Both the position numbers and the translations under genes were made by a program. The notes below the pieces were generated by a model, which was not told the origin of the DNA, did not search any database, and was given only the letters and a program-made list of their open reading frames with translations. 64,000 bases of DNA from Physella acuta (taxonomy: Eukaryota > Mollusca > Gastropoda > Physidae). This document shows positions 13,248 to 26,020 of the stretch, piece after piece; within the stretch, counting starts at the first letter, position 1; every line of letters begins with the position of its first letter. The DNA is taken from positions 930,001 through 994,000 of the forward strand of contig NW_026731687.1 of assembly GCF_028476545.1 (NCBI RefSeq), given 5' to 3'.

Positions 13248-14668
13248 GCAAAAGTTTCTTTACGCCAAGACTAGAACTTACAACCAACAGTTTCTTTACA
13301 ACAAGACTAGAACTTACAACCAACAGTTTCTTTACAACAAGACTAGAACTTACAACAGTTCTTTACACCAAGACTAGAACTTACAACCAACAGTTTCTTT
13401 ACAACAAGACTAGAACTTACAACAGTTCTTTACACCAAGACTAGAACTTACAACCAACAGTTTCTCTACAACAAGACTAGAACTTACAACAGTTTCTTTA
13501 CACCAAAACTAGAACTTACAACAGTTCTTTATTACAAAACTAAAACTTACAACAGTTTCTTTACACCAAGACTAGAACTTACAACAGTTCTTTACACCAA
13601 GACTAGAACTTACAACCAACAGTTTCTTTACAACAAGACTAGAACTTACAACAGTTTCTTTACACCAAAACTAGAACTTACAACAGTTCTTTATTACAAA
13701 ACTAAAACTTACAACAGTTTCTTTACACCAAGACTAGAACTTACAACAGTTTCTTTACACCAAGACTAGAACTTACAACAGTTTCTTTACACCAAGACTA
13801 GAACTTACAACAGTTTCTTTACACCAAAACTAGAACTTACAACAGTTTCTTTACACCAAAACTAGAACTTACAACAGTTTCTTTACACCAAGACTAGAAC
13901 TTACAACAGTTTCTTTACACCAAGACTAGAACTTACAACAGTTTCTTTACACCAAGACTAGAACTTACAACAGTTCTTTACACCAAGACTAGAACTTACA
14001 ACAGTTTCTTTACACCAAGACTAGAACTTACAACAGTTTCTTTACACCAAGACTAGAACTTACAACAGTTTCTTTACACCAAAACTAGAACTTACAACAG
14101 TTTCTTTACACCAAGACTAGAACTTACAACAGTTCTTTACACCAAGACTAGAACTTACAACAGTTTCTTTACACCAAGACTAGAACTTACAACAGTTTCT
14201 TTACACCAAGACTAGAACTTACAACAGTTCTTTACACCAAGACTAGAACTTACAACCGTTTCTTTACACCAAGACTAGAACTTACAACCGTTTCTTTACA
14301 CCAAAACTAGAACTTACAACAGTTTCTTTACACCAAGACTAGAACTTTCAACAGTTCTTTACACCAAGACTAGAACTTACAACAGTTTCTTTACACCAAG
14401 ACTAGAACTTACAACAGTTCTTTACACCAAGACCAGAACTTACAACAGTTCTTTACACCAAGACTAGAACTTACAACAGTTTCTTTACACCAAGACTAGA
14501 ACTTAAAACAGTTTCTTTACACCAAGACTAGAACTTGCAACAGTTCTTTACACCAAAACTAGAACTTACAACAGTTTCTTTACACCAAGACTAGAACTTA
14601 AAACAGCTTCTTTACACCAAGACCAGAACTTACAACAGTTTCTTTACACCAAGACTAGAACTTACAAT
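13248..14668 (+). repeat. 32-bp minisatellite, about 45 copies
   Basis: Units combine AACAGTTTCTTTACACCAAG and ACTAGAACTTAC. Common variants lack one T or have AAAACTAG. A few early copies carry an extra AACC. Confidence 0.97.
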
Positions 14669-14839
14669 TTGCCTGATGATAGTGTCGAGACTTTGGTGTT
14701 GGTCCCAATCAATATTTGAAAAGTGTATTGAACTGTATCAGCGAGGGGCTGGGGCTAGCGGTCTCAGCCCCGGGCTGATGATGGTGAACTCAAGTCAGAG
14801 ATTTTATAAGTGGAGCAATCACATCATTTACCTCACGGT

Positions 14840-15182
14840 ATGATGGGGGGGGGGGGGGGAGTATGCGGTGGGGGTGGGGGAGGGACTATTAAGGGTTTTA
14901 GGGTGGGGGCGATTATGGAATATTTGTATGGAGATTGGAAGATTAGTGGCAGGTTTTTTTGGGGGGGGGGGGGAGAGTTTTCATGACAGAAGTTTCGGAT
15001 TGGGATACGGTGTGAAGATTTTTGCAAGGCAGATTATGTGTGTGTGTGTGGGGGGGGGGTGTGTATTAGCTGTATGTTGGACGGAGAAAGGGGTAATGTT
15101 TTTGTTAGAAAGATGGGGTAGCTGTATTTTCTAACTTTGTATGTGTGTGTGTGTGTGTGTGTGTGTGGCGGGAGGGGGGGGT
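14840..15182. repeat. G-runs and (GT)n
   Basis: Repeated runs of nine or more G, plus (GT)n at about 15141-15166. The purine-rich strand could form G-quadruplexes. Confidence 0.8.
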
Positions 15183-15629
15183 GATGGAAGCAGGAATACA
15201 AAGACATGCCATTATGTTTGTTGCAGAACATTTACATTTCTGTCTACCAAAAAGTTGACTTTTTCGCAATGATTTGCCATCTTTCACAGTTCTCGTCTGC
15301 TTTTAATAATTCTGCAACAGACAACAGAGTCCATTCCTTGATGTCTTCCATCTTATTCTGTTTTTGTCTTCCGAGCCCCCCCCCCCCTCCCCCATACCCC
15401 CCACCTTGCACCGTACATTGCATTGTATATGATAGACCGTTGTATCTTCTTGTAACATGTCCCTACCCATGTTCTCAAAAAGAACAGTCATATAGATGAT
15501 TCTTTTTTGGACCTCTTCGTTTAAAACTTACTGTTCTTCACAGACTTTCTTTACTTTCTAAACATCAGCCACTGATAATCTGGCTCCCGCTAGGATCGGT
15601 TTTAAAGTGCAACGATCCTAATCCCCCAG

Positions 15630-15825
15630 CCAAACATCTGTGGCAATCAACGGCTTCCCCCCAACAGCAGTAATCAAATTAACGCTCGCTCCACTGCTGG
15701 TACCTCCACTTCCAGCGGATCCACCAAACTTACTGGATTGCAGATCAGGCCCATTAGTGCGCGCCAAGCCCGTGCTAGATCTGGGGGATTTCCCGTTCCC
15801 CGCGTCTCCTAGCACCATTAAAGTT
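15630..15825 (-). other. Possible minus-strand coding exon (weak)
   Basis: GC-rich patch with a minus-strand open frame rich in G and S, ending in KPLIATDVWLGD and a stop. CTTTAATGGTGCTAG upstream on that strand could be an acceptor. A strong donor-like CCAGTAAGTT also lies inside it. No family recognised; chance is equally likely. Confidence 0.15.
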
Positions 15826-15989
15826 GATAAATAATGCACACCAAAAGCCGGCGCGTTCAACGGAGAGGTTTGAGGTGATCGTCGAGCTGAACAAAAAATT
15901 CTGGCGAAATTTTTGGCATTTTTTTTCATTGAGAATTTGTTGTAGGGTGCAGGCTGGCCTTGTAGGTAGAGGTCTATGCAGGGTCCCAG

Positions 15990-16112
15990 GTCTTTATAAA
16001 GGCTGTAATATAGGTCCTTGCATGTTTTTAAGAGGTCTTTATAAAGGCTGTAACATAGGTCCTTGCATGTTGTGTAAGAGGTCTTTATAAAGGCTGTAAC
16101 ATAGGTCCTTGT
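15990..16112 (+). repeat. About 48-bp minisatellite, two and a half copies
   Basis: GTCTTTATAAAGGCTGTAAC and ATAGGTCCTTGCATGT recur. Confidence 0.85.
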
Positions 16113-16859
16113 AGAGTCTGTTAGAGTAACCCCAAGAAGTTCCTTGTTGGGCTACTCTTCTTTTTCTACGATCTTTAAAGTCTTACTAGAGTTGATCTAG
16201 AGCCCCCTCCCCCACCCCCAGTGTACAAGATCAAGAGCCCCCCCCCCCCCCCATAGTACAAGAGTTGGTCTAGAGTCGTCCCACTCCCACTAAATGTACA
16301 GCTCAGTCTTTGAGTTGGTGTACATCGTTAAATCTGCCCCCCGCCATTTACGTACCCACCTTGCCCCCCCCCAACCGTATTGGTTTACAGTTTGTAACAA
16401 GCTGACCAATCCCGGAGTTTTGCTTATGTATTACTCCACAGGGAGCTTCTGCTGTTGGTGTTCTCTACCCCATATTGTCACGAGGTGTCGGCCCAGCAAG
16501 TTACGGCCCGTCCCCCCGGGGGTTCTTTTGTTTTTGGCTGATGATAACGTTAAGCCAGCAGCTTCCTCCTCTCATGGCTTCCAGCTTTTCTGCCACTCAG
16601 ACCTCACTTACTCACCCCCCCCGGGGGTGCCATCAAAGTCATGTCAAACGTACATTAATTCTTAGAAACATACATAGATACATACATAGATACATACATT
16701 TATATGTAAGTAGATATACGCGGAGAGAAATACATTTTTAAAAATTGGCAGATCGGTAGAGGGGGGGGGGTCAGGGGGTGTAGCGAGATTTGCGACAGAG
16801 GGCAATGGTCGGGGGGAGGGGAGGGGGGGGAATTGACAGAGAATAATATGTATACCATA

Positions 16860-17100
<241 letters not shown>

Positions 17101-17435
17101 AAGAGAGAATGACCATTAGATTCCATGACACTACTTTGAAACAGAACGTGTTGAGAGCATCACGAATTCTGCGTTAACATGAGACGTGTCCCTAGCCTCA
17201 CAATAGAGCAAAAGTGTGGGGAAGTTAGACATTGGGCACACTGTTACAATTTTGAGGACAGTGTTGATATTCTGACAGCTTTAACTTGCAAGTTGAAAAC
17301 TACAGATTGCGTATTTTATCGCTCAAGATTTAATTTAGCTCTCAATGTAAAAATTGTTAGCCCTAAAAGTAAAAAAAAATCCTAGCACTAAAGGGTAAAT
17401 CATTTTGTCGCTAATGTTTCTGCATTTCAACGCTA

Positions 17436-17520
17436 AAGTCCAACACTTTTAGCGCTATAGGTCCTACACTTTTAGCGCTATAGCTCCTACACTTGTAGCG
17501 CTATAGCTTCTACACTTGTA
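17436..17520 (+). repeat. 26-bp minisatellite with AGCGCT palindrome
   Basis: Three to four copies of CTACACTTTTAGCGCTATAG. Confidence 0.85.
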
Positions 17521-17639
17521 TCCCAAAAGATCCTACATTCATCCCCCAAGCTCCTCCATATTACCAGCAAAAATGCTACGATTCAGCCCGGAGAAGCCAA
17601 TATTTACGCATGTAACTACCAAAAGCTACGAGGCGGCAG

Positions 17640-18014
17640 TCTTGCGGTGAACGAACCTCTCCTGGTTATCGAACTTGTTTCCCGCCTGTGGCCGCGGTAC
17701 CCGCGCTGTTTCCGCGGCCCGCCGCCATCCCCTCCGTCCCACGGAAACAATGCTCAGTCGCGGAGGGGGAACGAATTAGGGATGACGCGCGCTAGTAGGA
17801 TTACTGCATCAGCTTGCATGTACACTGTGAACTGCACATCAATTTGGTGTTAAGTGCTTTTGTGACGGCTATCTGGTGGTGTTTAGTGGTGTTTAGTGGT
17901 GTTTGATACGAGTGTTTTCCGTGTGAATAAGTGTGTTTTTATAGCTGTTTGACATCTTTTCATGCCGGGATATACACGTGATATTGCCTGGGGCTTTTTA
18001 AAGACTTTACCAAG
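17640..18014 (+). promoter_or_regulatory. CpG-rich block; candidate promoter or noncoding first exon
   Basis: Within AT-rich surroundings this stretch is rich in CpG (several CCGCGG-type sites at about 17690-17725, and GACGCGCGC near 17783). It ends at a plausible splice donor, ACCAAG before GTAATT at 18015. It lies about 8.5 kb upstream of exon 1 on the same strand. Its role as a RASGRF promoter or 5' UTR exon is inference. Confidence 0.25.
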
Positions 18015-18305
18015 GTAATTCATTTCATTTTAAATAGTTACCTCAGGTAAAAACTTACTTTAAAAAACCTCCCTACAATTTTAAACAGCAACAACTTCGC
18101 TGTGTAAATCTTCACTTTCCAAAGCCTACCAATGCCACCTACCTCTTATACTATTAATAGCCTACTAAAGCTAACTGGTTTTATAAACATTCCAAAAGTA
18201 TTTTAGTGAAACCATACACGTACCTTCGCGTTTATGTGCAGAGCGTTATTTATATGAATTAACATACATTCTTTAACTGCTCAAATAAATAAATTTTAAT
18301 GCAAA

Positions 18306-18306
<1 letters not shown>

Positions 18307-18378
<72 letters not shown>
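18307..18378. repeat. (TA)n microsatellite
   Basis: Pure TA dinucleotides, with GTATATGTATATTT at the right edge. Confidence 0.95.
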
Positions 18379-18383
<5 letters not shown>

Positions 18384-18526
18384 GTATATTTATAAACTGT
18401 TTTCATTGTACATACTTACATATTTAAAAACTGTTTTGTAAAAAAAAAATAGGAGACTACTTAAAGTTTTTTCTTTGTAATTTAAATTTAGTGAAACAAA
18501 GCGACATGCAATTTTAACGTAAAAGT

Positions 18527-18795
18527 GTAGCCCTAAGCTACACCTGGTTGGGTTCCTGTAGCCCTATGCTACATCTGGTTGATGTGGCTCTATGCTTTTT
18601 CTGGATGCATGTAGCCCTATGGTACATCTGGTTGGATGCCTGTAGCCCCATGCTACACCTGGTTCCTGTAGCCCCATGCTACACCTGGATGATGTAGCTG
18701 TATGCTACACCTGGATGCTGTAGCTGTATGCTACACCTGGATGCTGTAGCTGTATGCTACACCTGGCTGGATGCCTGTAGCTCGATGCTGTCGCT
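18527..18795 (+). repeat. About 24-27 bp degenerate minisatellite
   Basis: GTAGCCCTATGCTACACCTG plus GTTG or GATG, roughly ten copies. Confidence 0.85.
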
Positions 18796-18909
18796 CGATG
18801 CCTCTAGCCTAGAGATAATTGCTTGGTTTGACTGGTGTAAGCTTCTAATGCCAGAGATAGATCAATACACTGCCAGTTCTATTGACTGCCTGCACAGCTC
18901 ACTTCATTC

Positions 18910-19215
18910 CTCTACACTTGGCACAGTGCACATCCGTGGATCACATATCCATTGTTCCGTGGATCACATATCCATAACTCCATTATATCCATTGATCCAT
19001 GGATCACACATCCAATAATTGCAGTATATCCTTGATCATACATCTATATTTACAGCATATCCATTGATCACATATCCATAACTCCATTATATCCATTGAT
19101 CCATTGATCACACACCCAATAATTACAGTATATCCTTGATCATACATCTATATTTACAGCATATCCATTGATCATATATCCATCTGTTACACCTGGCACA
19201 GTGCACATCCGTGGA
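18910..19215 (+). repeat. About 115-bp duplication of nested short repeats
   Basis: ATATCCATTGATCACATATC, TATATTTACAGCATATCC and TTGATCATACATCTA recur. TGGCACAGTGCACATCCGTG occurs at both ends (about 18918 and 19194). Confidence 0.8.
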
Positions 19216-19521
19216 TCACATAGATTTCAAACAATCCGCATTTCCAACTGTCCACAAATCCACACAACCATCAATCCATCATGTAAATACCTCCACATTT
19301 CACATCTTCTAATCCACACTCCACTCAAGCCACCGCCATCAGCTACATCCACCACATCTACATAAATAGCAAACTTGATTTTTCCTCAACTGTGAACTGT
19401 GAACATTAAAAATGTAATCGACTTAATGCCGACACATCAATCGATTAGTTCAGCTGACTAAGTGGCATCAATTCATCAGCTCCCTCGCATTAGGGGGGGG
19501 GGGGATGTTAGCACAACTGTG

Positions 19522-19650
19522 TCCAGCTAAACTATGACCAATCTTCCTTCACTGGTCAGCTAAACTATGACCAATCTTCCTTCACTGGTCAGCTAAAGTA
19601 TGACCAATCTTCACTGTCCAGCTAAATTATGACCAATCTTCACTGGATAG
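19522..19650 (+). repeat. About 33-bp minisatellite, four copies
   Basis: CAGCTAAACTATGACCAATC plus TTCCTTCACTGGT. Later copies are shortened. Confidence 0.9.
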
Positions 19651-19994
19651 ATTTCTATCTGTTAATTTTTCAATAAAAAAAAAATGACAATCTTGATCTT
19701 TGACTGATTAAATCGTTTTTATTAGACTAACTGCTTCCCTATTTCAGCCCATGTAATGCATATGACTAGCTCAACAGTTTCCTAAGTTAAACCAATGAAA
19801 GGGACATCACAATGTTTCCCTAGATCAGCCCATGAAAGGGACATGATTATCTACACCACTTATTTCATCAACTCAGATGTATCAAATGTGATCCAAATGT
19901 TTTGGACATAACCACTTACAGTTTCCATACCTCAGACCAAGCAAACATTGTACATCCTAATGTGTACGACAGCGTGTAATTGGTGCCAAAGAAC

Positions 19995-20492
19995 ATTGTC
20001 AGCAACATTGTCAGCAACATTGTCAGCTACAGTGCCAGCAACATTGCCAGCAACATTGTCAGCAACATTGTCAGCAACATTGTCAGCAACATTGTCAGCA
20101 ACATTGTCAGCAACATTGTCAGCAACATTGTCAGCAACATTGTCAGCAACATTGTCAGCAACATTGTCAGCAACATTGTCAGCAACATTGTCAGCAACAT
20201 TGTCAGCAACATTGTCAGCAACATTGTCAGCAACATTGTCAGCAACATTGCCAGCAACATTGTCAGCAACATTGTCAGCAACATTGCCAGCAACATTGTC
20301 AGCAACATTGTCAGCAACATTGTCAGCAACATTGTCAGCAACATTGCCAGCAACATTGTCAGCAACATTGTCAGCAACATTGCCAGCAACATTGACAGCA
20401 ACATTGTCAGCAACATTGTCAGCAACATTGACAGCAACATTGTCAGCAACATTGCCAGAAACATTGTCAGCAACATTGTCAGCAACATTGCT
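19995..20492 (+). repeat. 12-bp minisatellite, about 41 copies
   Basis: AGCAACATTGTC, with occasional AGCAACATTGCC or GACAG variants. The four-codon period leaves several frames open, which is not evidence of coding. Confidence 0.98.
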
Positions 20493-20849
20493 ATTCATTT
20501 ATTAAGGCTTGGACATCTGTATCCCTCCTCCCCCACCCCCTCCACATTTTTAACATCTCCCTCCACCCGGAACAAACCTCTAGAGCTACAGGTGGATTAA
20601 ACACATGTTTACGGTAGTACACAAGTCAACAGCCCATACCTAACGATGTCTATGTTACTACAGTAAAAGTCAAGATTCACTCTCCCCCCTCTCTCTCCCT
20701 TTCTCTCTTTAGCACATACCAGCTTCGTACTGATCCAAGAGTCTCGTCGGAGAATGCGGGGTCCCTCCCTAGACTATATGGCGTCAGTCTGGGTTCTGAG
20801 ACTGTTTGACCTCTGGGATCTGACACAAAACTGAATGACCAAGATGGTC

Positions 20850-21270
20850 TGACTAATATCGAGGTCTGACTCTGTGGTCTGACCCTAGACTGTCTGACCT
20901 CTAAGTTCTGACCCTAGACTGTCTGACCTCTGTGTTCTGACCCTAGACTGTCTGACCTCTGAGGTCTGACCCTAGACTGTCTGACCTCTGTGTTCTGACC
21001 CTAGACTGTCTGACCTCTGAGGTCTGACCCTAGACTGTCTGACCTCTGTGTTCTGACCCTAGACTGTCTGACCTCTGAGGTCTGACCCTAGACTGTCTGA
21101 CCTCTGTGTTCTGACCCTAGACTGTCTGACCTCTGAGGTCTGACCCTAGACTGTCTGACCTCTGTGTTCTGACCCTAGACTGTCTGACCTCTGAGGTCTG
21201 ACCCTAGACTGTCTGACCTCTGTGTTCTGACCCTAGACTGTCTGACCTCTGGGGTCTGACCCAAGACTGA
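20850..21270 (+). repeat. 30-bp minisatellite with 60-bp alternating order
   Basis: CTGACCCTAGACTGTCTGAC is followed alternately by CTCTGAGGT and CTCTGTGTT, a regular A/B higher-order repeat of about seven pairs. Confidence 0.95.
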
Positions 21271-21776
21271 GGTCTGACCTAAAAATATCTGTCCCAAGAC
21301 TGGGATATAACATAGACTTTTAGATTTAACCCCTAAGTTGACTCAAAAGGACAAGCTAAATAAAACTAAGGCAAGCCATACAAGTACCCAACCTACCCCT
21401 ACCATTATGTCTAATCGAGATGTCATACCGTACGCTTATGAAAACAAATTTTATGGACTCTAGACTTCATCATTGACATGTAACGTTCCGTGGACAATAC
21501 GTAAACGTCAGAATTTTTACATAGCTGGGTTCAAGGGTCGAGCTCAGAGTTATTTCCCTGTGTCAGAGTTTTGTCCCCTTTTTCTTTGCGGCTGGGGGGA
21601 AAAACGCTGAACAATAGATGCAAAATAGATGTAACGGGTGTATAACGTTTTATATAGGAAGAAACGTTCATCAATTTGTATTGTGATAATTGTAGTAACT
21701 ATATTATTATGTTCACTGTTCATTTTGTTCGTACTAGCATCAGACTTTAAAATAAACCGGGAGTGATCTCCCCTAA

Positions 21777-22526
21777 ACTTTCTCGAATATTCTTACATAA
21801 AATAACAGGGGATGGGAACTCGGTCTATAGACATGATTTTTAATCCATTTTAAATACTTAAAGTTTTTAAAATAGAATAAAAACTCGTAGACAAATTAAT
21901 TGCACACCAAGTGAACGCCTAATAAAAAGCGCATAATAGTGCGCAATATTATTAGTACTTTTAAAATTTACATTAGTTTTTTGAGAAATCGGAAGTAGCG
22001 TAAATTACTACTTCCGGTCAACGGAAATTACTCAAAATGTAACAGAAGGTAGACAATTAGATGTTTTACTTGCATGTGAAATTTCATTTATCTATCTGAA
22101 ATAGTACTCAAGTTATAGGCTTTTGAAAAATTCAAAGTAGAAAAAGTACCACTTCCGGTTAGCGGAAATCGCTCAAAAGTTGATACGGATCTACGATTTT
22201 GATTAAATACTTATATATGAAATTTCATCAACCTAGCTGTAACGGTACTCAAGTTATCGTGTTTACACACGGACAGACACACAGACACACACACACACAG
22301 ACATACGGACAGAATTGCAAAGCCCGGTTTTTCAGACTGGATTACGCATAAAACCTCTTAGTTTTGATAAATCTGGATTGATAATTTTTGCCCGATTAAA
22401 ATAAGTCCTCTAAACTTCGGATGTGATGAAGGACTGAGGTGTAATACGGTGAAAATTGTTAAAATTTCAAGTGATTTTTGTGCACGATTACAATACTTTC
22501 TCTATACTTCGTATATACGAGAAAGT
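21777..22526. mobile_element. Hairpin-ended dispersed repeat with internal about 165-bp duplication
   Basis: It begins ACTTTCTCG and ends CGAGAAAGT. The last 32 bp (22495-22526) fold into a hairpin closed by ACTTTCTC/GAGAAAGT. Inside, two diverged copies of a unit carry TACCACTTCCGGTTAGCGG, GAAATTTCAT and GGTACTCAAGTTAT. They are followed by a GGACAGACACACAG-type tract. A relative in opposite orientation is at 38170-38700. The family is not identified. Confidence 0.5.
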
Positions 22527-22829
22527 AAAAATGCGTAAAGTGGAAAAAGGATAGATTCTATATCTCAATGACAAAGTAGGTCAATTAAAAATATAAAAAA
22601 ATATGACTGTGGAAATTATGGGATGGAACACCGTTTATCGATGTTATAACGGACGTCAATACAAAAAAACAGAGCCACTTATGTTAGCTAATGGGTTGGG
22701 GTAGTGTTGTGTGATAACATAAAGCCGGATGGAATTATGGGTAATCAATGGCTTATATACACCTTCACAGTGTTTCATAATACCCATACACATATAATAT
22801 ACAGCATATACACATTTAATTAATATACA

Positions 22830-22835
<6 letters not shown>

Positions 22836-22903
<68 letters not shown>
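22836..22903. repeat. (TA)n microsatellite at the Helitron 3' end
   Basis: TA repeats with one CATA step, ending directly at the Helitron CTAG terminus. Confidence 0.95.
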
Positions 22904-22979
22904 CTAGATAAATGGCCCGTTGAGGAAGGGTACAACGGGCGCTAGGCTGATAGTGCTGTCTCTTTTCTCTAAACTAAAA

Positions 22980-23830
22980 CCAACCCACCCCCCCCCCCCC
23001 ACACACCACCCCCACCCCCACCCCCCCCCCCGACCCCCAGACACCACCCCCACCCCCCACCACACACCACCCCCACCCCCACACACCATCCCCACCCCCC
23101 AACCCCACCCCCCACACACACCACCCCCTCCACACACCGCCCCCCCACCCCCACCCCCCCACCCCTCCAACCCCCCCCCCCCTCCACCGCCCCCCCCCCC
23201 CCAAAAAACCATGTCTACCGTCCCATTCAACGAAATATAATTATATACTTTTTCCAGTGTCCGCCCCCTCCCAGAAAATTCTACCCCCGCCCCCGAAAAT
23301 TTCAAGTACCCCCACCCCTCTCCGGGGAGGAAAAAGTCTGAAAGAAACACTGAAACCAACCCACCCCCCACACACCACCCCCACCCCGACACACCATCCC
23401 CACCCCCCACCCCCACCCCCCACCCCCCACACACACCACCCCCTCCACACACCGCCCCCCCACCCCCACCCCTCACCCCCCACCCCTCCAACCCCCCCTC
23501 CAACCCCCCCTCCACCGCCCCCCCCCCCCAAAAAAAAACCATGTCTACCGTCCCATTCAACGAAATATAATTATATACTTTTTCCAGTGTCCGCCCCCTC
23601 CCAGAAAATTCTACCCCCGCCCCCGAAAATTTCAAGTACCCCCACCCCTCTCCGGGGAGGAAAAAGTCTGAAAGAAACACTGAAACCAACCCACCCCCCA
23701 CACACCACCCCCACCCCCCCCCCGCCCCCACACCCCCCCCCCCCCCACACACACACACCCCCACCCCTCCACACACCCCCCCCCCCCCACCCCTCCACCC
23801 CCCCCCCCCAAAAAAAAAAAACATGTCTAC
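22980..23830. repeat. C-rich core repeats of the left Helitron copy
   Basis: Two to three repeats of about 300 bp. Each joins CATGTCTACCGTCCCATT, an AT stretch, CAGTGTCCGCCCC, AAAGTCTGAAAGAAACACTG and a long CA/C-run tract. The homopolymer C runs make exact lengths uncertain. Confidence 0.8.
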
Positions 23831-24309
23831 CGTCCCATTGCAAGAAAACCACTTTTTAGATTAGACACATTAATTTTATTATAGAGTATCGATGAGGAAA
23901 TTTCTTTTGAGTTGGGGAGGGGGAGGGGCTCAGACGTTCTTACGCGGGGGGTGGGGCTTCGCCCCTACCCGAAGAATTGTATGCAAGAAACTCTTCACGC
24001 AAACCACTTAGATTAGACCAAATTGCCTTTGTATTGAATATGTTTACTCGATAATCAATGACGTCATATAACTGTGTGCACTCTCTGGGTTTGAGATTAT
24101 TTTCTACTCTGTGCGCTAAATGTGTCGACGTCATACTTCGTTTTTCGAATTACTGTGCATGTTTTTAAATTGCTTGTCTTTTCTCTAGAGCGTTCTTGTC
24201 AGACAGATAGATAGATAGATAGAGAGACAGCGAAACTATTATATACGAGAAAAATGGCCCGTTGAGGAAGGGTACAACGGGCGCTAGGCTGATAGTGCTG
24301 TCTCTTTTC

Positions 24310-24965
24310 TCTAAACTAAAACCAACCCACCCCCCCACACACCACCCCCACACACCACCCCCACCCCCACCCCCCACCACCCCCACCCCTCACCCCCACA
24401 CACCACCCCCTCCACACACCGCCCCCCACCCCCCACCCCCCCCCCCCCCAAAAAAAAAAACATGTCTACCGTCCCATTCAACGAAATATAATTATATACT
24501 TTTTCCAGTGTCCGCCCCCTCCCAGAAAATTCTATCCCCGCCCCCAAAAATTTCAAGTACCCCCACCCCTCTCCGGGGAGGAAAAAGTCTGAAAGAAACA
24601 CTGAAACCAACCCACCCCCCCCCCACCCCCACCCCCCACACCCCCCCACCCCACCCCCCCCCCCACACACCACCCCCCACCCCTCCACCACCCCCCACCC
24701 CCAAAAAAACATGTCTACCGTCCCATTCAACGAAATATAATTATATACTTTTTCCAGTGTCCGCCCCCTCCCAGAAAATTCTACCCCCGCCCCCGAAAAT
24801 TTCAAGTACCCCCACCCCTCTCCGGGGAGGAAAAAGTCTGAAAGAAACACTGAAACCAACCCACCCCCCACACCCCCCCCACCCACACCCCCACCCCCCC
24901 CACACACACACTCCCCCCCCCAACCCCTCCACCCCCCCCCCCCCCCCCCCCCCCCCAAAAAAAAT
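24310..24965. repeat. C-rich core repeats of the right Helitron copy
   Basis: The same module as in the left copy, with about two and a half repeats and shorter C-rich tracts. It begins after the shared CTTTTCTCTAAACTAAAACC segment. Confidence 0.8.
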
Positions 24966-25343
24966 CATGTCTACCGTCCCATTGCAAGAAAACCACTTTT
25001 TAGATTAGACACATTAATTAGGCGGTAATTTTATTATAGAGTATCGATGAGGAAATTTCTTTTGAGTTGGGGAGGGGGAGGGGCTCAGACGTTCTTACGC
25101 GGGGGGTGGGGCTTCGCCCCTACCCGAAGAATTGTATGCAAGAAACTCTTCACGCAAACCACTTAGATTAGACAACATTTCCTCTTTATTCAATATTTAC
25201 GCCAGAATCAATGACGTCATTATATTACTGTGAGATTATTTTCTACTCTGTGCGCTAAATGTGTCGACGTCATACTTCGTTTTTCGAATTACTATGCATG
25301 TTTTTAAATTGCTTGTGTTTTCTCTAGAGCGTTCTTGTCAGAC

Positions 25344-25378
<35 letters not shown>

Positions 25379-25400
25379 CAGACAGCGAAACTATTAGTAT

Positions 25401-25403
<3 letters not shown>

Positions 25404-25471
<68 letters not shown>
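25404..25471. repeat. (TA)n microsatellite at the Helitron 5' end
   Basis: TA repeats directly outside the Helitron TC terminus. With 22836-22903 this is one TA array split by insertion. Confidence 0.9.
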
Positions 25472-25472
<1 letters not shown>

Positions 25473-25609
25473 CAACGTCCATTTGATTCTGTTTGAGTTT
25501 CTAGTAGAATAATTTGGAATGTATGACAATGCCAACTGACTTTAAAATGCCATCAACTTCTGAAGATGACTTGATTGATTTTGTCACCATCTATTGTTTT
25601 CTATTTTCC

Positions 25610-25870
25610 TCAGACTGAGAGTCTTGTCACTACCTCGAGCTCACCATTGAGTCACCATTGAGTCACCATTTCCTGACCATCGTCGTGTCACTACTTCCAG
25701 GTCACCTTTGTGTCACCACTGTCACCTGCGAGTCACCTTTTTGAGATCACCGTATGTCACTGCGTTACGTCACCAGTAACAACTGAAAGATCTTTTAACA
25801 CCAAGGTCACCTGTCACTATTTCAAGGTCACTGATCGAACTCTCAGTCACGTGACCGTCTTCCCTGCAGA
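25610..25870 (+). repeat. Degenerate GTCAC-rich repeat
   Basis: Loose repetition of GTCACCATTGAGTCACCA and GTCACTAC motifs. Confidence 0.55.
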
Positions 25871-25914
25871 ACGTGTGTGTCAATACTCATGTGACCTTTA
25901 ACCTTTTCAGATAC

Positions 25915-26020
25915 TTGTAATCGTGGATATTGTAATCGTGGATACTTGTAATCGTGGAAACTTGTAATAGTGGAGATTTGTAATCGTGGATATTTTAATC
26001 GAGGAATATTCAACTGTGTT
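25915..26020 (+). repeat. About 17-bp minisatellite
   Basis: Six to seven copies of CTTGTAATCGTGGATA. Confidence 0.85.

Larger units (their letters stand above)
22904..25403 (-). mobile_element. Tandem pair of non-autonomous Helitrons
   Basis: On the - strand the element starts TCTATACTAATAG at 25403 and ends at 22904 with CATTTATCTAG. An 8-bp hairpin (GCCCGTTG/CAACGGGC, 10-nt loop) stands 11 nt before that end. The host bases are A before and T after. TC start, hairpin and CTRR end are the Helitron hallmarks. The body is present twice head to tail. The right copy (about 24249-25403) ends with its own hairpin; the left copy (22904 to about 24248) follows directly. Each copy has a GATA tract near its 5' end and a core of C-rich repeated modules. 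No Rep/helicase is present. Confidence 0.85.

Noticed and set aside
19932-20600. Long open frames on both strands through the 12-bp array
   Set aside because: Unit length divisible by three keeps all frames open; no start context, no non-repeat domain, and both strands are equally open.
22904-25008. Proline/histidine- or glycine-rich frames of 200-300 codons
   Set aside because: They translate C-rich Helitron core repeats and CA tracts, with stops absent only because of composition.
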